Assembly (NCBI GenBank): GCA_003666485.1
Contig: CP032931.1
Coordinates: 806,001-870,000 of the forward strand
From: Levilactobacillus brevis
GTDB lineage: Bacteria; Bacillota; Bacilli; Lactobacillales; Lactobacillaceae
Direction: 5' to 3'
Length of the DNA: 64,000 bases
How positions within the stretch are numbered: position 1 is the first letter of the stretch; the number at the start of each line of letters is the position of its first letter. The position numbers were made by a program, and so were the translations under genes. This document shows positions 24,940 to 33,499 of this stretch, piece after piece. A model generated the notes under the pieces. It was given only the letters and a program-made list of their open reading frames with translations, ran no database searches and was not told the DNA's origin.

Positions 24940-26814
24940 TTACCGAATTTGGTGAACCAGTTGTGGATTGCCGGAAATATATCCGCCGGCCACGCGGTAG
25001 CGCAGGGTATCGCCCTTGCTGAAGTTGTTGGCGTTGGAATAATCCCAGCCCCGAACAGTGAAGGTCGCCTGGGCCTTGCGGGCGTAGTGACGATTGCGTT
25101 TCGTCAGGTTGGCCGTGGTGTAGCGGTTCAAAGCCCCCTTGGCAGCGACTCGCTTAGGCATCGTAACGCGGCCCGCTTGGACCAACTTCTTGTTGGCGGT
25201 GATGTAGCGGCCGTTGCTGAGGACGAAACGAGTCGTGAGGTTGTGGCGCACAATCTTTTTCACCTTGACCGTTTGGCCCTGACGGTAGTGATGCTTCTTC
25301 CCGGTCAAATTTTTCTTGGCGTAGCTGTTCACACCGCTAGGATTGATGATCGTGACGGTCTTGTGCTTGGCGGCGTAGTAAACGGGAGACGTGTAGGCGC
25401 GGTTAGTGGTGATGTACCCGGTCTTGCCGCGGGTCTTACTGTGGTGATTGACGTCCTTGACCTGGTAGCGCTTGACACCATTCTTAGATTTTGCGTAGCC
25501 CGTGACCACAAACATTGGTCGGTTCATCCGTGATTTTTTAGCATACCATTGTTTGCGTGCCTTAGAGGTAAAGGTGGCTGATTTGTAAAGCCCAATCTTT
25601 TTAGTCGTGTAGACCACGGTCCCTTTAGGCGCAATGGGATTAATGGTCGCAGCGGCCGACCCGGTTTGCAACGCCGCTTCCTTGCTGTAAACGTAAGTGA
25701 CGGACTGTGGCTGCGTGGTGAACTTTCCGGTCGCATTGGTAGGCGTCTGAGTCAGCTTGTAGCCAGTAAAGGTTAAGGCGTCACTGTGGTAGGCAGTATC
25801 GAGGTCGCCGGTCAAGGTCCGGTCTTTGGCGAGCTGGTTGCCTTGGTCATCGACGTAGTGGACGGTGACGGGTTGGCTCTGGTCGGGTGTTACATCAGGC
25901 AGCGATGGCAGAACTGGCTTTTCAACAGTCGATCCATCAGTGAATACGTAGAAAGCGGAAAAGATAACGATTGTATTTAGCTGGTAAGTCCCGTCGGCCT
26001 GTTTAGTTAGGAAGTTACTCATCGGCTGTTGACAAAAAGACTTGGTAGCAGCTGCAGAGGCTGCAGGGTCTAACGTAACTCGCTCTGCATCGCTCAGTTT
26101 ATCAAGATGCATAGCTTGAATGTATTGCGTGAAAAAACTTTTCACTAAATAATCATGAAGATTCTCAATATTTTCTGGATTTCCGAAGAGTTGATCAAAC
26201 TGTTTTAGCTGGCCTGAATTATCGCTAAATGTTGTCACGAGTATGGGACGTAACTCATTTTGATAGCCTGCGGAAAGTTCTTCTGGACTAATCTGGTCGA
26301 GTTTAAGCAATGTTAAATTTTTAACGAGCCATGTATTCATGTAGCTTGAAACGTCTAGCTGGTCAAAAAAATCATCATATGTTTGATCAGGATCAGATAG
26401 GGCGTAAATATATTCACCGACTGTTTCACCTTTAGATAGGCTGATAGAACTGAATTCTTGGACGATGGCAGGGCCAATTTGAGCCGCTATTTTATCATTG
26501 TTGGCAGCTGCAAAGTTGGCCATGTAGTCTGTATCCTTAAGCTGGTCCATAGTCATTGTTTGTGGCTGTGTGGCTGTCGTTGGATCATCGGTACTTTTAT
26601 TGTACCAATAGGATTTAATGGATTTACCATTTTGCACTAGTTGCGTATATGGTAATTCTATTGAGCCGATTGTATAAGTTTGCTTGTCATCAGTACTAGT
26701 AGTCACGACGGATTCTGTCGCTGCATCAGCCTGAGCCACAACGGGTGTGGCCACGCCCCCTAATAATACCAATGCGAAGGCGGCCGTCATAAATTTACTA
26801 AATCCCCTAGTCAT
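24940..26814 (-). CDS. Secreted surface protein with MucBP and SH3/GW-like anchor domains
   Basis: 624 residues. Signal peptide KFMTAAFALVLLGGVATPVVAQA. Residues about 40-300 form a unique Asp/Gln-rich helical domain. A MucBP-like domain follows at about 310-385 (VTVHYVDDQGNQLAKD ... SVTYVYSKE). The last 220 residues are strongly basic with repeated units such as KRYQVKD...GKTGYITTN, characteristic of lactobacillar SLAP/DUF5776-type wall-binding repeats. There is no LPxTG, so retention is probably non-covalent. MucBP suggests mucin or glycan binding. The N-terminal region has lower GC than the repeats, hinting at domain shuffling. Confidence 0.85.
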   Translation of the reverse strand: MTRGFSKFMTAAFALVLLGGVATPVVAQADAATESVVTTSTDDKQTYTIGSIELPYTQLVQNGKSIKSYWYNKSTDDPTTATQPQTMTMDQLKDTDYMANFAAANNDKIAAQIGPAIVQEFSSISLSKGETVGEYIYALSDPDQTYDDFFDQLDVSSYMNTWLVKNLTLLKLDQISPEELSAGYQNELRPILVTTFSDNSGQLKQFDQLFGNPENIENLHDYLVKSFFTQYIQAMHLDKLSDAERVTLDPAASAAATKSFCQQPMSNFLTKQADGTYQLNTIVIFSAFYVFTDGSTVEKPVLPSLPDVTPDQSQPVTVHYVDDQGNQLAKDRTLTGDLDTAYHSDALTFTGYKLTQTPTNATGKFTTQPQSVTYVYSKEAALQTGSAAATINPIAPKGTVVYTTKKIGLYKSATFTSKARKQWYAKKSRMNRPMFVVTGYAKSKNGVKRYQVKDVNHHSKTRGKTGYITTNRAYTSPVYYAAKHKTVTIINPSGVNSYAKKNLTGKKHHYRQGQTVKVKKIVRHNLTTRFVLSNGRYITANKKLVQAGRVTMPKRVAAKGALNRYTTANLTKRNRHYARKAQATFTVRGWDYSNANNFSKGDTLRYRVAGGYISGNPQLVHQIR

Positions 26815-27130
26815 TTAGCACACTCCCTTTACTTTTTCTATATTTATTATATGCAGTATATCATGGTTGTAGCCGCAAAAGCTAGGGCAACTACTGTTAT
26901 ACCGGCATTTTTAATAGTTGGCTTAGAGAGCACCATATGTCTAATGCGAGTTACACACAATGAATAAAATGGCAAATAGGGGGAACGGTTTCGATAAGAG
27001 GTGGTTGCAAGACGTGACCAATCGTCATGAAAATGGCTAGGAAAACAGATACCCTCAAGGAAACTGGACGACAATAATTGACGACGTAATGATTGCCCGA
27101 TTAGTTGTTGACAAAAACTAATAACAAATC
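26815..27130. other. Gene-free stretch upstream of the surface-protein gene
   Basis: AT-rich DNA that should hold the promoter of the minus-strand 24940 gene. A 75-codon minus-strand frame (26847-27074) has no ribosome-binding site and is not protein-like. I see nothing else. Confidence 0.5.
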
Positions 27131-27169
27131 AAAAAAGCCAGACTTGTTAAATTTCACAAGTCTGGCTTC
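27131..27169 (-). terminator. Terminator of the YczE-like gene
   Basis: GAAGCCAGACTTGT / ACAAGTCTGGCTTTTTT hairpin on the minus strand. Confidence 0.85.
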
Positions 27170-27194
27170 TCATTTGTTTTTAATATTAAATGAC

Positions 27195-27851
27195 TTACAC
27201 GTCCACGTGGTGTTTGAGCCGTGGGAAGACGTGATAATCTGCCCAGCCCATGACGATGCCCTGGGTCACCAATGCCCAAACGGTCCCAAAGCCGATGGCG
27301 TGTAGCTCACCGGTGAAGATGTAGGACAGGATGATGATCAACAGGGGCGGCGCGTAACTGGCCCACTGGGCGATGATGGCCGAGCCGCGGAGGTATTTGA
27401 ACCGCAGAATATACGCCAGGTCATCGTTGGGGTGCATGATGATATTACACCGGTTATAAATGGAGACGGCAAACGCGACTCCAAACAGGCCGATGATGTC
27501 GACAATCACGCGGCCGGCTAGCGGCAACTGCCCCACGCCAATCCAGTTCCAGAAGTAGCCGATCCACTCGACCAGGTAACTGAAGGGGATGATGTACAGC
27601 AGGTTGGACACGAACCGGCGCCGGTCAAATTGCCCCAGCAACAGTTGGTTCAACAGCGTGATGACGATGCCGTAAATAAACAGCGTCGTGCCCAGGGGGA
27701 CGTGAATCCAGTTGGCCAGGTTGACGGACGACCCGGTCCACACGGCGCTCCCCAGGTTGGTGGAGATGGTCAGGGCATTAGCCGCCGAGTTCAGGACGAT
27801 GGAGAACCCCAAAAAACGCATCCGTTGCCCAAAGTCCTTCATTTTCGCCAC
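27195..27851 (-). CDS. YczE/YyaS/YitT-family membrane protein
   Basis: About 218 residues with five to six hydrophobic helices. The opening RMRFLGFSIVLNSAANALTISTNLGSAVWT resembles the YczE/YyaS group of integral membrane proteins of unknown transport function. A cytoplasmic loop carries IYNRCNIIMHPNDDLAYILR. I chose the GTG at 27851 with AGGAGG 9 bases upstream; the longer frame to 27881 starts before the ribosome-binding site. It ends at a strong terminator and appears monocistronic or second after the 27933 gene. Confidence 0.8.
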   Translation of the reverse strand: MAKMKDFGQRMRFLGFSIVLNSAANALTISTNLGSAVWTGSSVNLANWIHVPLGTTLFIYGIVITLLNQLLLGQFDRRRFVSNLLYIIPFSYLVEWIGYFWNWIGVGQLPLAGRVIVDIIGLFGVAFAVSIYNRCNIIMHPNDDLAYILRFKYLRGSAIIAQWASYAPPLLIIILSYIFTGELHAIGFGTVWALVTQGIVMGWADYHVFPRLKHHVDV

Positions 27852-27932
27852 GACCACACACCTCCTGATTTTTCTGCACAAGTTCTAGTGTAATGGAAGT
27901 GCCGGTCAATGAAAAGGGCCTTTACCAACTTT

Positions 27933-28658
27933 TTACATGCGTTGGGCGGCGCGGTTGACGAAATTCTGGAAAATCTGCCGCGATTCGTCGTGGTGCTTGT
28001 ACATGTTTTCCGGGTGCCATTGGACGCCGAGAATCTGGTCGGTGTCCTTGGATTCCAGCGCTTCAATGACCTGGTCATCGGCACTGGCGGTCACGCGCAG
28101 GCTCGGGGCCACATCCTTGATGGCTTGGTGATGCCGAGAATTGACGTAAGGCCGTTCGCCGGTCAGCGTGGCCAGTGTACTCCCGGGCACGACCGTCACG
28201 TGATGGCTGGGCTGATTGCCCATGGCGGCTTGGCTGTGCTTGATCTGGGCCAGCGGGTCTTCACTCAGGTCTTGATACAACGTGCCCCCCAGGCCGACGT
28301 TGATCAGCTGCAGGCCCCGGCAAATGCCCAAGATGGCCTTGTTGGCGGCCACGGCTTGTTTGAGCAGTTCGATTTCAAATAAGTCACGCTTGCGGTAGGT
28401 CTTGCCCAACCGGATGTGGGGTTCCTCGCCGAAAAAGGTGGGGTCCACGTCGGCGCCGCCTAAGAAGGCCACGCCGTCAAAGAGTGGTAGGTAGTCGGCC
28501 ACATCCTCCGGGTCGATGCTTGGCAGGATAATGGGCAGGCCGCCCGTTTTGACAATGGCTTCTACGGCTGGTCGCGGGGCAAAAGCCGCGTTTCTTTCGT
28601 TAATGATATTCGTTGCCTCGTCGAGTGTGTCGGCGGGCAGGGCAATGCGAGGACGCAT
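27933..28658 (-). CDS. Class I glutamine-amidotransferase-fold hydrolase (PuuD-like, peptidase C26)
   Basis: 241 residues. The catalytic triad of this family is visible: Cys in ILGICRGLQLINV (about 110), and His and Glu in GVQWHPENMY near the C-terminus. LGGADVDPTFFGEE is typical of gamma-glutamyl-GABA hydrolases and related gamma-glutamyl peptidases. It likely removes gamma-glutamyl groups from a small amine or amino acid. The start at ATG 28658 has AAAGGAAG upstream; the longer frame has none. The 27195 gene follows by 81 bp. Confidence 0.9.
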   Translation of the reverse strand: MRPRIALPADTLDEATNIINERNAAFAPRPAVEAIVKTGGLPIILPSIDPEDVADYLPLFDGVAFLGGADVDPTFFGEEPHIRLGKTYRKRDLFEIELLKQAVAANKAILGICRGLQLINVGLGGTLYQDLSEDPLAQIKHSQAAMGNQPSHHVTVVPGSTLATLTGERPYVNSRHHQAIKDVAPSLRVTASADDQVIEALESKDTDQILGVQWHPENMYKHHDESRQIFQNFVNRAAQRM

Positions 28659-28756
28659 GGCGTCGCTTCCTTTCAATGATAAAGGTATTTGTTGACCAGT
28701 ATACCCATTTCTAAGGAAATTTGTTACCGGAACTACCGAAACTTGTAACGAAATAG

Positions 28757-28785
28757 TTAACAAATTTTCTAAATAACTTTACAAT
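28757..28785 (+). promoter_or_regulatory. Candidate promoter of the 28818 gene
   Basis: TTAACA (28757-28762), 17 bp, TACAAT (28780-28785). Confidence 0.6.
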
Positions 28786-28817
28786 AAAGAAGTAGACTAA
28801 ATTTAAGCGAGGTAAAC

Positions 28818-29081
28818 ATGATGACAGAACGGCAGTTGATTCAAGAAATTTTGAATTCCGAAGCGGTTGAGTATCGTTTTGAAAACGTCGATGAGGATTC
28901 AAAGGAATACACGCTTTTATTGAAACGGCAGGACAAGGATGTTCGGGCTGTCGAGACGATCAACGATGAAATCAAGAAGTACTTCCAAAGCGCTAACTTC
29001 GATTACAAAGAGGAGTTGCATCCAGAAGGGGTCGACGACGATATCCGCTTGGTAATCAAGCGCAACAATGGTGAAAAATAA
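28818..29081 (+). CDS. Small acidic protein, unknown function
   Basis: 87 residues (or 86 from the second ATG), with a promoter, a GAGG ribosome-binding site and a terminator of its own, so it is a genuine small gene. It is charged, with alternating strands and helices (EYTLLLKRQDKDVRAVETINDEIKKYF), no membrane segment and no Cys. I do not recognise the family. The overall plan, a strand-helix-strand unit with an acidic tail, would suit a small binding or regulatory protein. Confidence 0.75.
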   Translation: MMTERQLIQEILNSEAVEYRFENVDEDSKEYTLLLKRQDKDVRAVETINDEIKKYFQSANFDYKEELHPEGVDDDIRLVIKRNNGEK

Positions 29082-29095
29082 AGATAAGCGTTAAG

Positions 29096-29130
29096 GGCTA
29101 GTCACGTTTCGCGCGCGGCTAGCTTTTTTG
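29096..29130 (+). terminator. Terminator of the 28818 gene
   Basis: GGCTAGTC / GGCTAGC-type hairpin with a TTTTTT tail. Confidence 0.75.
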
Positions 29131-29267
29131 ACGGGTGGATTGGGTGGTAGTGCTTGCGTCCGTCCACCGTGTTTCATGTTCAGGGGCGCTGGATGGTCAG
29201 GTGACCAGTACATACCGCCAATTAACCGTTACCCTAAATAACTTAACCATCAATAAGGAGGACGCAC

Positions 29268-29915
29268 ATGACAATTGAAGAACTATACCAGCGCATGGCT
29301 GCCGAGATGGGGCCGCAACCGTGGCTGAAGCCGGGAACACCGTGGGCCGAAACGCCTGTGGAGATCATGCTGGGCGCCATTTTAGTTCAGAACACCAACT
29401 GGCGAAACGTGGAGCCCTCGCTGATCAATTTAAAGCGAACCACGGGTTTTGACCCGGCAAAATTGCGGGAGCTAACCCCGGAGACCATCACGCCGCTGAT
29501 TCGCTCCAGCGGCTTCTACAATCGCAAGGGGCCGGCCATTTTGGCGTTGGCCACTTGGTTGGGCCAGGCCAATGACGATTTAGCCGCGCTCAAACAGCGA
29601 TCCGGCAGTAGTCTGCGATCAGACCTGATGGCCATCACCGGCATTGGCAACGAAACGGCCGATTACATCTTGATGTACACGCTGGACCACGGCACGTTCA
29701 TGGTCGACACCTACGCCCGCCGCTTGTTCGCCTGGCTAGGGGCCACGATGCCCAAAACGTACCCGGCATTTCAGAAACAAGTCTTGCGCCAATTTCCACT
29801 GGGCCTGGCCGATTGCCAGGAGTTCCATGCGCTGATCGATGAGTTCGGCAAGCGGGTGAAGGATGATGCAGACTTTGCGCAGTCGTTTTTGGCGGGAGAA
29901 CGGTTGGTGGTTTAG
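29268..29915 (+). CDS. HhH-GPD DNA glycosylase, endonuclease III-like
   Basis: 215 residues. The helix-hairpin-helix and Gly-Pro-Asp-type module is at about 122-150: MAITGIGNETADYILMYTLDHGTFMVDTYARRL, with the catalytic Asp in MVDTYARR. The Lys of bifunctional endonuclease III (in GxGxKTA) is replaced by Glu in GIGNETAD, and the C-terminal four-Cys iron-sulfur loop is absent. This suggests a monofunctional base-excision glycosylase related to the MIG/AlkA-like branches. It is preceded by AAGGAGG. It stands alone, followed by repeat B2. Confidence 0.88.
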   Translation: MTIEELYQRMAAEMGPQPWLKPGTPWAETPVEIMLGAILVQNTNWRNVEPSLINLKRTTGFDPAKLRELTPETITPLIRSSGFYNRKGPAILALATWLGQANDDLAALKQRSGSSLRSDLMAITGIGNETADYILMYTLDHGTFMVDTYARRLFAWLGATMPKTYPAFQKQVLRQFPLGLADCQEFHALIDEFGKRVKDDADFAQSFLAGERLVV

Positions 29916-30019
29916 AAGTGAATTGGTTGTCGCCGATAACTTTATAGCTAGCTACAATGTGATCGACTGTTGTGCTAAATGGTTAATCAGTTGGGAGAAG
30001 AACATAGTTGTTGTCAGTA

Positions 30020-30216
30020 ATCACCACAGTAGCCGATAGTTCGTCAAATATGAGTTCAGCTGTGGGAGTTTTCTTAGCGGCGTGGTTCTTGCCGCTTAGA
30101 AAACTGGCACCTTAGAGACGCGGGTCATCGGCTCTAAGGTGAGGGTCGAGACCGCCCTGTGGCTCGACCCGGCGCCCTCAGCGTTCCAACTCATATTTGA
30201 CGAACGGTAAGGCGGA
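30020..30216 (+). repeat. Structured intergenic repeat, type B (copy B2)
   Basis: The outer stem CGTCAAATATGAGTT (30042-30056) / AACTCATATTTGACG (30188-30202) is perfect. Inner stems AGTTTTCTTAGCGG / CCGCTTAGAAAACT, CCTTAGAG / CTCTAAGG and GGGTCGAG / CTCGACCC all differ from B1 by paired changes. Confidence 0.88.
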
Positions 30217-30379
30217 AGTTTAGCCAGTTTAAAAAACAAACGGTTGATTTCTTAAGAAAGTTTCAAACGCGCCAAGAGCGGGGACAAAATCTAGCGTTTT
30301 TCACAAGGGTCGTGCTATGATTAATGCAATTGATTTGGAACCGCTTACTGAAGCGTTAATTTTGGAGGGAGTTTTACAT

Positions 30380-31897
30380 ATGGCACTCAAACAGCCGGAA
30401 AACTATCTGTTAGCAATTGACCAAGGGACCAGTAGCACGCGGGCGCTGATTTTTGATCATACCGGGCGCAAGGTGATCGAAGGATACAAGGAAGTGCCGC
30501 AATACTATCCGCATCCCGGTTGGGTCGAATCTGACGCCAATGAGATTTGGAATAGCGTATTATCGGTGATTGCCAGCGCGTTGATCGACGCGTCGATCCA
30601 TCCCGAAAATATTCAGGCCATTGGGATCAGTAGCCAACGGGAAACCACCATCGTGTGGGACCGCGTGACCGGCGAGCCTATCTACCACGCCATCGGTTGG
30701 CAAAGTAAGCAAACGGCCAGCCTTGCCAAGGAGTTGGTTGCCGCGGGTCGAGCGGAAACGATTAAGGAAAAGACCGGTCTGGTGGTCGATGCCTACTTCA
30801 GTGCCACCAAGGTGCGCTGGATCTTGGATCACGTGCCTGGCGCACAGGAGAGAGCTGAAAAGGGTGAGCTGTTATTTGGGACGGTCGATAGTTGGCTGGC
30901 TTGGAAATTGTCGGGTGGTAAGATTCACGTGACCGACTACAGTAACGCTAGCCGGACCATGTTGTTTAACATCCACACGCTCCAGTGGGACACGGACATT
31001 TTAAACTGGCTGAACATCCCCGCTGCCATGCTACCGGAGGTCAAATCCAGTTCCGAAGTCTACGGCGTCACCCAGAATTTCCAATTTTACGGGGTGGAGG
31101 TGCCGATTGCCGGCATCGTCGGGGACCAATCCGCCGCGTTGTTGGGGCAGTTGGCGTTAGAACCAGGAACCGTGAAAAACACGTACGGTGACGGGGCCTT
31201 CGTCATGATGAATACCGGGCACAAACCGCAGCTGTCCAAGCATAACCTGTTGACGACGATTGCCTATCAGTTGGACGGTCAGGTGACCTACGCGCTTGAA
31301 GGATCCATCCTGGTGGCCGGCACCGCGTTGGCTTGGTTGCACGAGAGCATGCAGATCATCAGCAGTGTTCCCGAGTCGCGACAGGCGGCCATGGCCTCGA
31401 CCGACGAAGATGAAGTCTATGTCGTGCCGGCCTTCAACGGCTTGGGCGCGCCGTACTGGGATCCGGATGCCAAGGGGGCCGTCTTTGGCCTGACGCGTGG
31501 AACCGACCGCAACGACTTCGTGAAGGCGACCCTGCAGTCGATTGCTTATCAAACGCGTGACGTCTTGCGGACCATGAAACAGGATACCGGCATCGACATT
31601 TCCGAATTGATGGCCGATGGCGGGGCATCGCGGAACCGTTATTTGATGCAGTTCCAGGCGGATATTTTGAATATTCCCGTTCAACGGGCGGCCGATGAAG
31701 AGACCACGGCCATGGGGGCGGCCATTGCGGCTGGCCTGGCCGTGGGCTTCTGGCAAAGCCTGGATGAGATCAAAGAGATTCGCAATGCCGGACGCGTCTT
31801 CACACCAGACATGGCCGAGGACCGCCGCAACCACCTGTACGCCGGTTGGCAACAGGCCGTTGCCGCCACGCGGGCGTTTAAACCACAGCAAGATTAA
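30380..31897 (+). CDS. glpK: Glycerol kinase
   Basis: 505-residue FGGY-family kinase that forms glycerol 3-phosphate for lipid synthesis and glycerol use. The N-terminal [15 protein letters not shown], the FGGY signature around [10 protein letters not shown] and the ATP-binding end [17 protein letters not shown] are clear. In PTS-regulated Gram-positive GlpK the activating phospho-His lies in an N-x-x-H-F-Y/F-G segment; here it reads [11 protein letters not shown], with Gln in that place, so HPr-dependent activation is probably lost. The start at ATG 30380 has GGAGGG upstream; the longer frame to 30317 lacks one. No glpF or glpD is adjacent. Confidence 0.96.
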   Translation: MALKQPENYLLAIDQGTSSTRALIFDHTGRKVIEGYKEVPQYYPHPGWVESDANEIWNSVLSVIASALIDASIHPENIQAIGISSQRETTIVWDRVTGEPIYHAIGWQSKQTASLAKELVAAGRAETIKEKTGLVVDAYFSATKVRWILDHVPGAQERAEKGELLFGTVDSWLAWKLSGGKIHVTDYSNASRTMLFNIHTLQWDTDILNWLNIPAAMLPEVKSSSEVYGVTQNFQFYGVEVPIAGIVGDQSAALLGQLALEPGTVKNTYGDGAFVMMNTGHKPQLSKHNLLTTIAYQLDGQVTYALEGSILVAGTALAWLHESMQIISSVPESRQAAMASTDEDEVYVVPAFNGLGAPYWDPDAKGAVFGLTRGTDRNDFVKATLQSIAYQTRDVLRTMKQDTGIDISELMADGGASRNRYLMQFQADILNIPVQRAADEETTAMGAAIAAGLAVGFWQSLDEIKEIRNAGRVFTPDMAEDRRNHLYAGWQQAVAATRAFKPQQD

Positions 31898-31910
31898 TCA
31901 GGTTGTCCAT

Positions 31911-31952
31911 AAAAAAGTCCCAACCGCCGGTGATTGGTGGTTGGGACTTTTT
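31911..31952. terminator. Bidirectional terminator after glpK
   Basis: AAAAAAGTCCCAACC / GGTTGGGACTTTTT in a convergent gap. Confidence 0.88.
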
Positions 31953-31958
31953 GCGTAG

Positions 31959-32234
31959 TTAAGTGAATTGAACGGTGACTTTTTTATTGACGGCGGCAGC
32001 AATTTCACTTAGCACTTTAACAGAGACATTCATTCGGCCCTCCTCAATGCGGGCGATTGTAGATTGCGGTTTACCAACCAGTTTGCCAAATGCACGTTGT
32101 GTTAATTGTTTTTCCTCGCGAAGCTTGCGAACGGCAACAGCAACGTCAAGATTAATTGCGGTTTGGTTAGCTTGTGCAGCGAATTCAGCACTCTTAGCAC
32201 TTTGTTGTTGAATGAAGTGGTCGATATGATTCAT
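31959..32234 (-). CDS. XRE-family helix-turn-helix protein
   Basis: 91 residues. A Cro/C1-type HTH occupies the C-terminal two thirds: VRKLREEKQLTQRAFGKLVGKPQSTIARIEEGRMNVS, with the usual Q/S-T-x-x-R-x-E-x-G recognition pattern. It is similar in size to HigA-like antitoxins, but no toxin gene is adjacent. It may repress its own promoter. The start at ATG 32234 has AAAGGAAG upstream; the longer frame contains a proline-rich stretch without a signal. Confidence 0.85.
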   Translation of the reverse strand: MNHIDHFIQQQSAKSAEFAAQANQTAINLDVAVAVRKLREEKQLTQRAFGKLVGKPQSTIARIEEGRMNVSVKVLSEIAAAVNKKVTVQFT

Positions 32235-32285
32235 GGTGGCGGGCTTCCTTTCGGTTGGTGAAGGTGGTGGCGGTTGCTGAAATTT

Positions 32286-32314
32286 ACTGTACGCAATTGT
32301 CACGGTAAAAGCAA
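32286..32314 (-). promoter_or_regulatory. Promoter of the XRE gene
   Basis: On the minus strand TTGCTT (32314-32309), 17 bp, TACAGT (32291-32286). Confidence 0.6.
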
Positions 32315-32378
32315 GCAGCAACCGTTATAAATCGTTTAATAAAAATCATTGATCCGTGGCCAACACTGAGCAAGCCAG

Positions 32379-32408
32379 CAAAAAACCGCCCCTTATGATT
32401 GGGACGGT
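32379..32408 (-). terminator. Terminator of the DUF368 gene
   Basis: Minus strand ACCGTCCC / GGGGCGGT hairpin with a TTTTTT tail. Confidence 0.75.
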
Positions 32409-32436
32409 CTAGATATTTTTAAATTAATGTTCGACG

Positions 32437-33294
32437 CTATTTATACTTTTCTTCCAACCGGCTCATCCAGTACCCCAGGGCAATCCCTGCGACCAGCGCC
32501 AGGGCGCTCCAGACCAACGTCATCCAGGTGGTCCCGGCATACGAGATGCTTTCGGCGGCGTGGCTATTGGGCACCAGAATCAAGATGGTGCTAGCGGTCA
32601 CAATGCCCAAGATGAAGTGGTACACCCGCGAATGGAAGCGGTGGATGAGGTAGTCCATCCCCTTGGAAAATAGCGCCATGGCCAACACGCCGCCGATGGC
32701 GATGGGTAAGTAGACGCCTAGCAGGTCGAAATTTTTAAAGCCAGTCAACATCGGTGTAAACAGGCCTAAAATCAGCAACAGGTTCGACGGACTCAGCCCC
32801 GGCACCAGTACCCCCAGGGCAATCAAGGCGCCAGCGACCACGAAGCCACCGAAGTTTGCCGGTAATGTGCCAAACAGGTCGCTCATGAAATATAACAGGC
32901 CACCACTGATCAACAGGGTGCCCCAGAACCACAGGTGGTCGATGCCATCTCGGGGGCTTTGGGCAACGGCCGTTTGATTCAGGGAAGGCAACGTGCCCAC
33001 GATGGCGCCGGCAAAGCCCCACAGGACAATGACTTGCCAGTGAGCCAGCAGGTATTCCAGCGGCGCGGACAACAGGGCGATTCCCACGATGCCGCCCAGA
33101 CCGACCGGCACAAAGTACCAGAAGTCGCGTTTGAAATTTTGGCGAAAGTGGGCCATGAAGCCTAACAGGCGCTCGTAAATGCCTAGGATAGCGGCGAGGA
33201 CCCCGCCGGAAACACCGGGTAAAATAAAGCCCAGGGCAATGATGACGCCTTTGAAGAAGCGTTTCACCGGGCTGTCAGGACGCGTCGTTTGCAT
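32437..33294 (-). CDS. DUF368 (PopT-type) membrane protein, probable undecaprenyl-phosphate translocase
   Basis: 285 residues with about 8 hydrophobic helices. The two inverted DUF368 motifs are clear: ALGFILPGVSGGVLAAILGIYERL near the N-terminus and ALGVLVPGLSPSNLLLILGLF in the middle. DUF368 members (PopT) are reported to return undecaprenyl phosphate across the membrane, feeding peptidoglycan and wall-polymer synthesis, so the same role is inferred here. The ATG has GAAGGAG upstream. The gene stands alone with a terminator. Confidence 0.88.
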   Translation of the reverse strand: MQTTRPDSPVKRFFKGVIIALGFILPGVSGGVLAAILGIYERLLGFMAHFRQNFKRDFWYFVPVGLGGIVGIALLSAPLEYLLAHWQVIVLWGFAGAIVGTLPSLNQTAVAQSPRDGIDHLWFWGTLLISGGLLYFMSDLFGTLPANFGGFVVAGALIALGVLVPGLSPSNLLLILGLFTPMLTGFKNFDLLGVYLPIAIGGVLAMALFSKGMDYLIHRFHSRVYHFILGIVTASTILILVPNSHAAESISYAGTTWMTLVWSALALVAGIALGYWMSRLEEKYK

Positions 33295-33433
33295 AATTTT
33301 CTCCTTCGTCGTGCGGTTAGCGTTTTCCCTAAGATACCAGAATTAGGGGCTGTGGGCAATCCGGCCGCGTGAAAGTACAGGATTATTTAAGAATTAATCA
33401 CCACGAAAAATTTAAAGAAGTTACGCATAGGCC

Positions 33434-33464
33434 TTGACTTCGAGTCGCTCTAACCACCTATACT
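33434..33464 (+). promoter_or_regulatory. Promoter with 19-bp spacer and dyad, MerR-type
   Basis: TTGACT (33434-33439) and TATACT (33459-33464) are separated by 19 bp. An imperfect dyad CTTCGAG-TCG-CTCTAAC (33438-33454) lies within the spacer. Long spacers with a central dyad are the hallmark of promoters activated by MerR-family proteins, such as the AdhR/NmlR group. Confidence 0.65.
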
Positions 33465-33499
33465 GGCAACATTCACTAAGGAATAGGAGCGATTTAAAT

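Noticed and set aside
26847-27074. 75-codon minus-strand gene before the surface-protein gene
   Set aside because: No ribosome-binding site and an implausible composition; it covers the expected promoter region.
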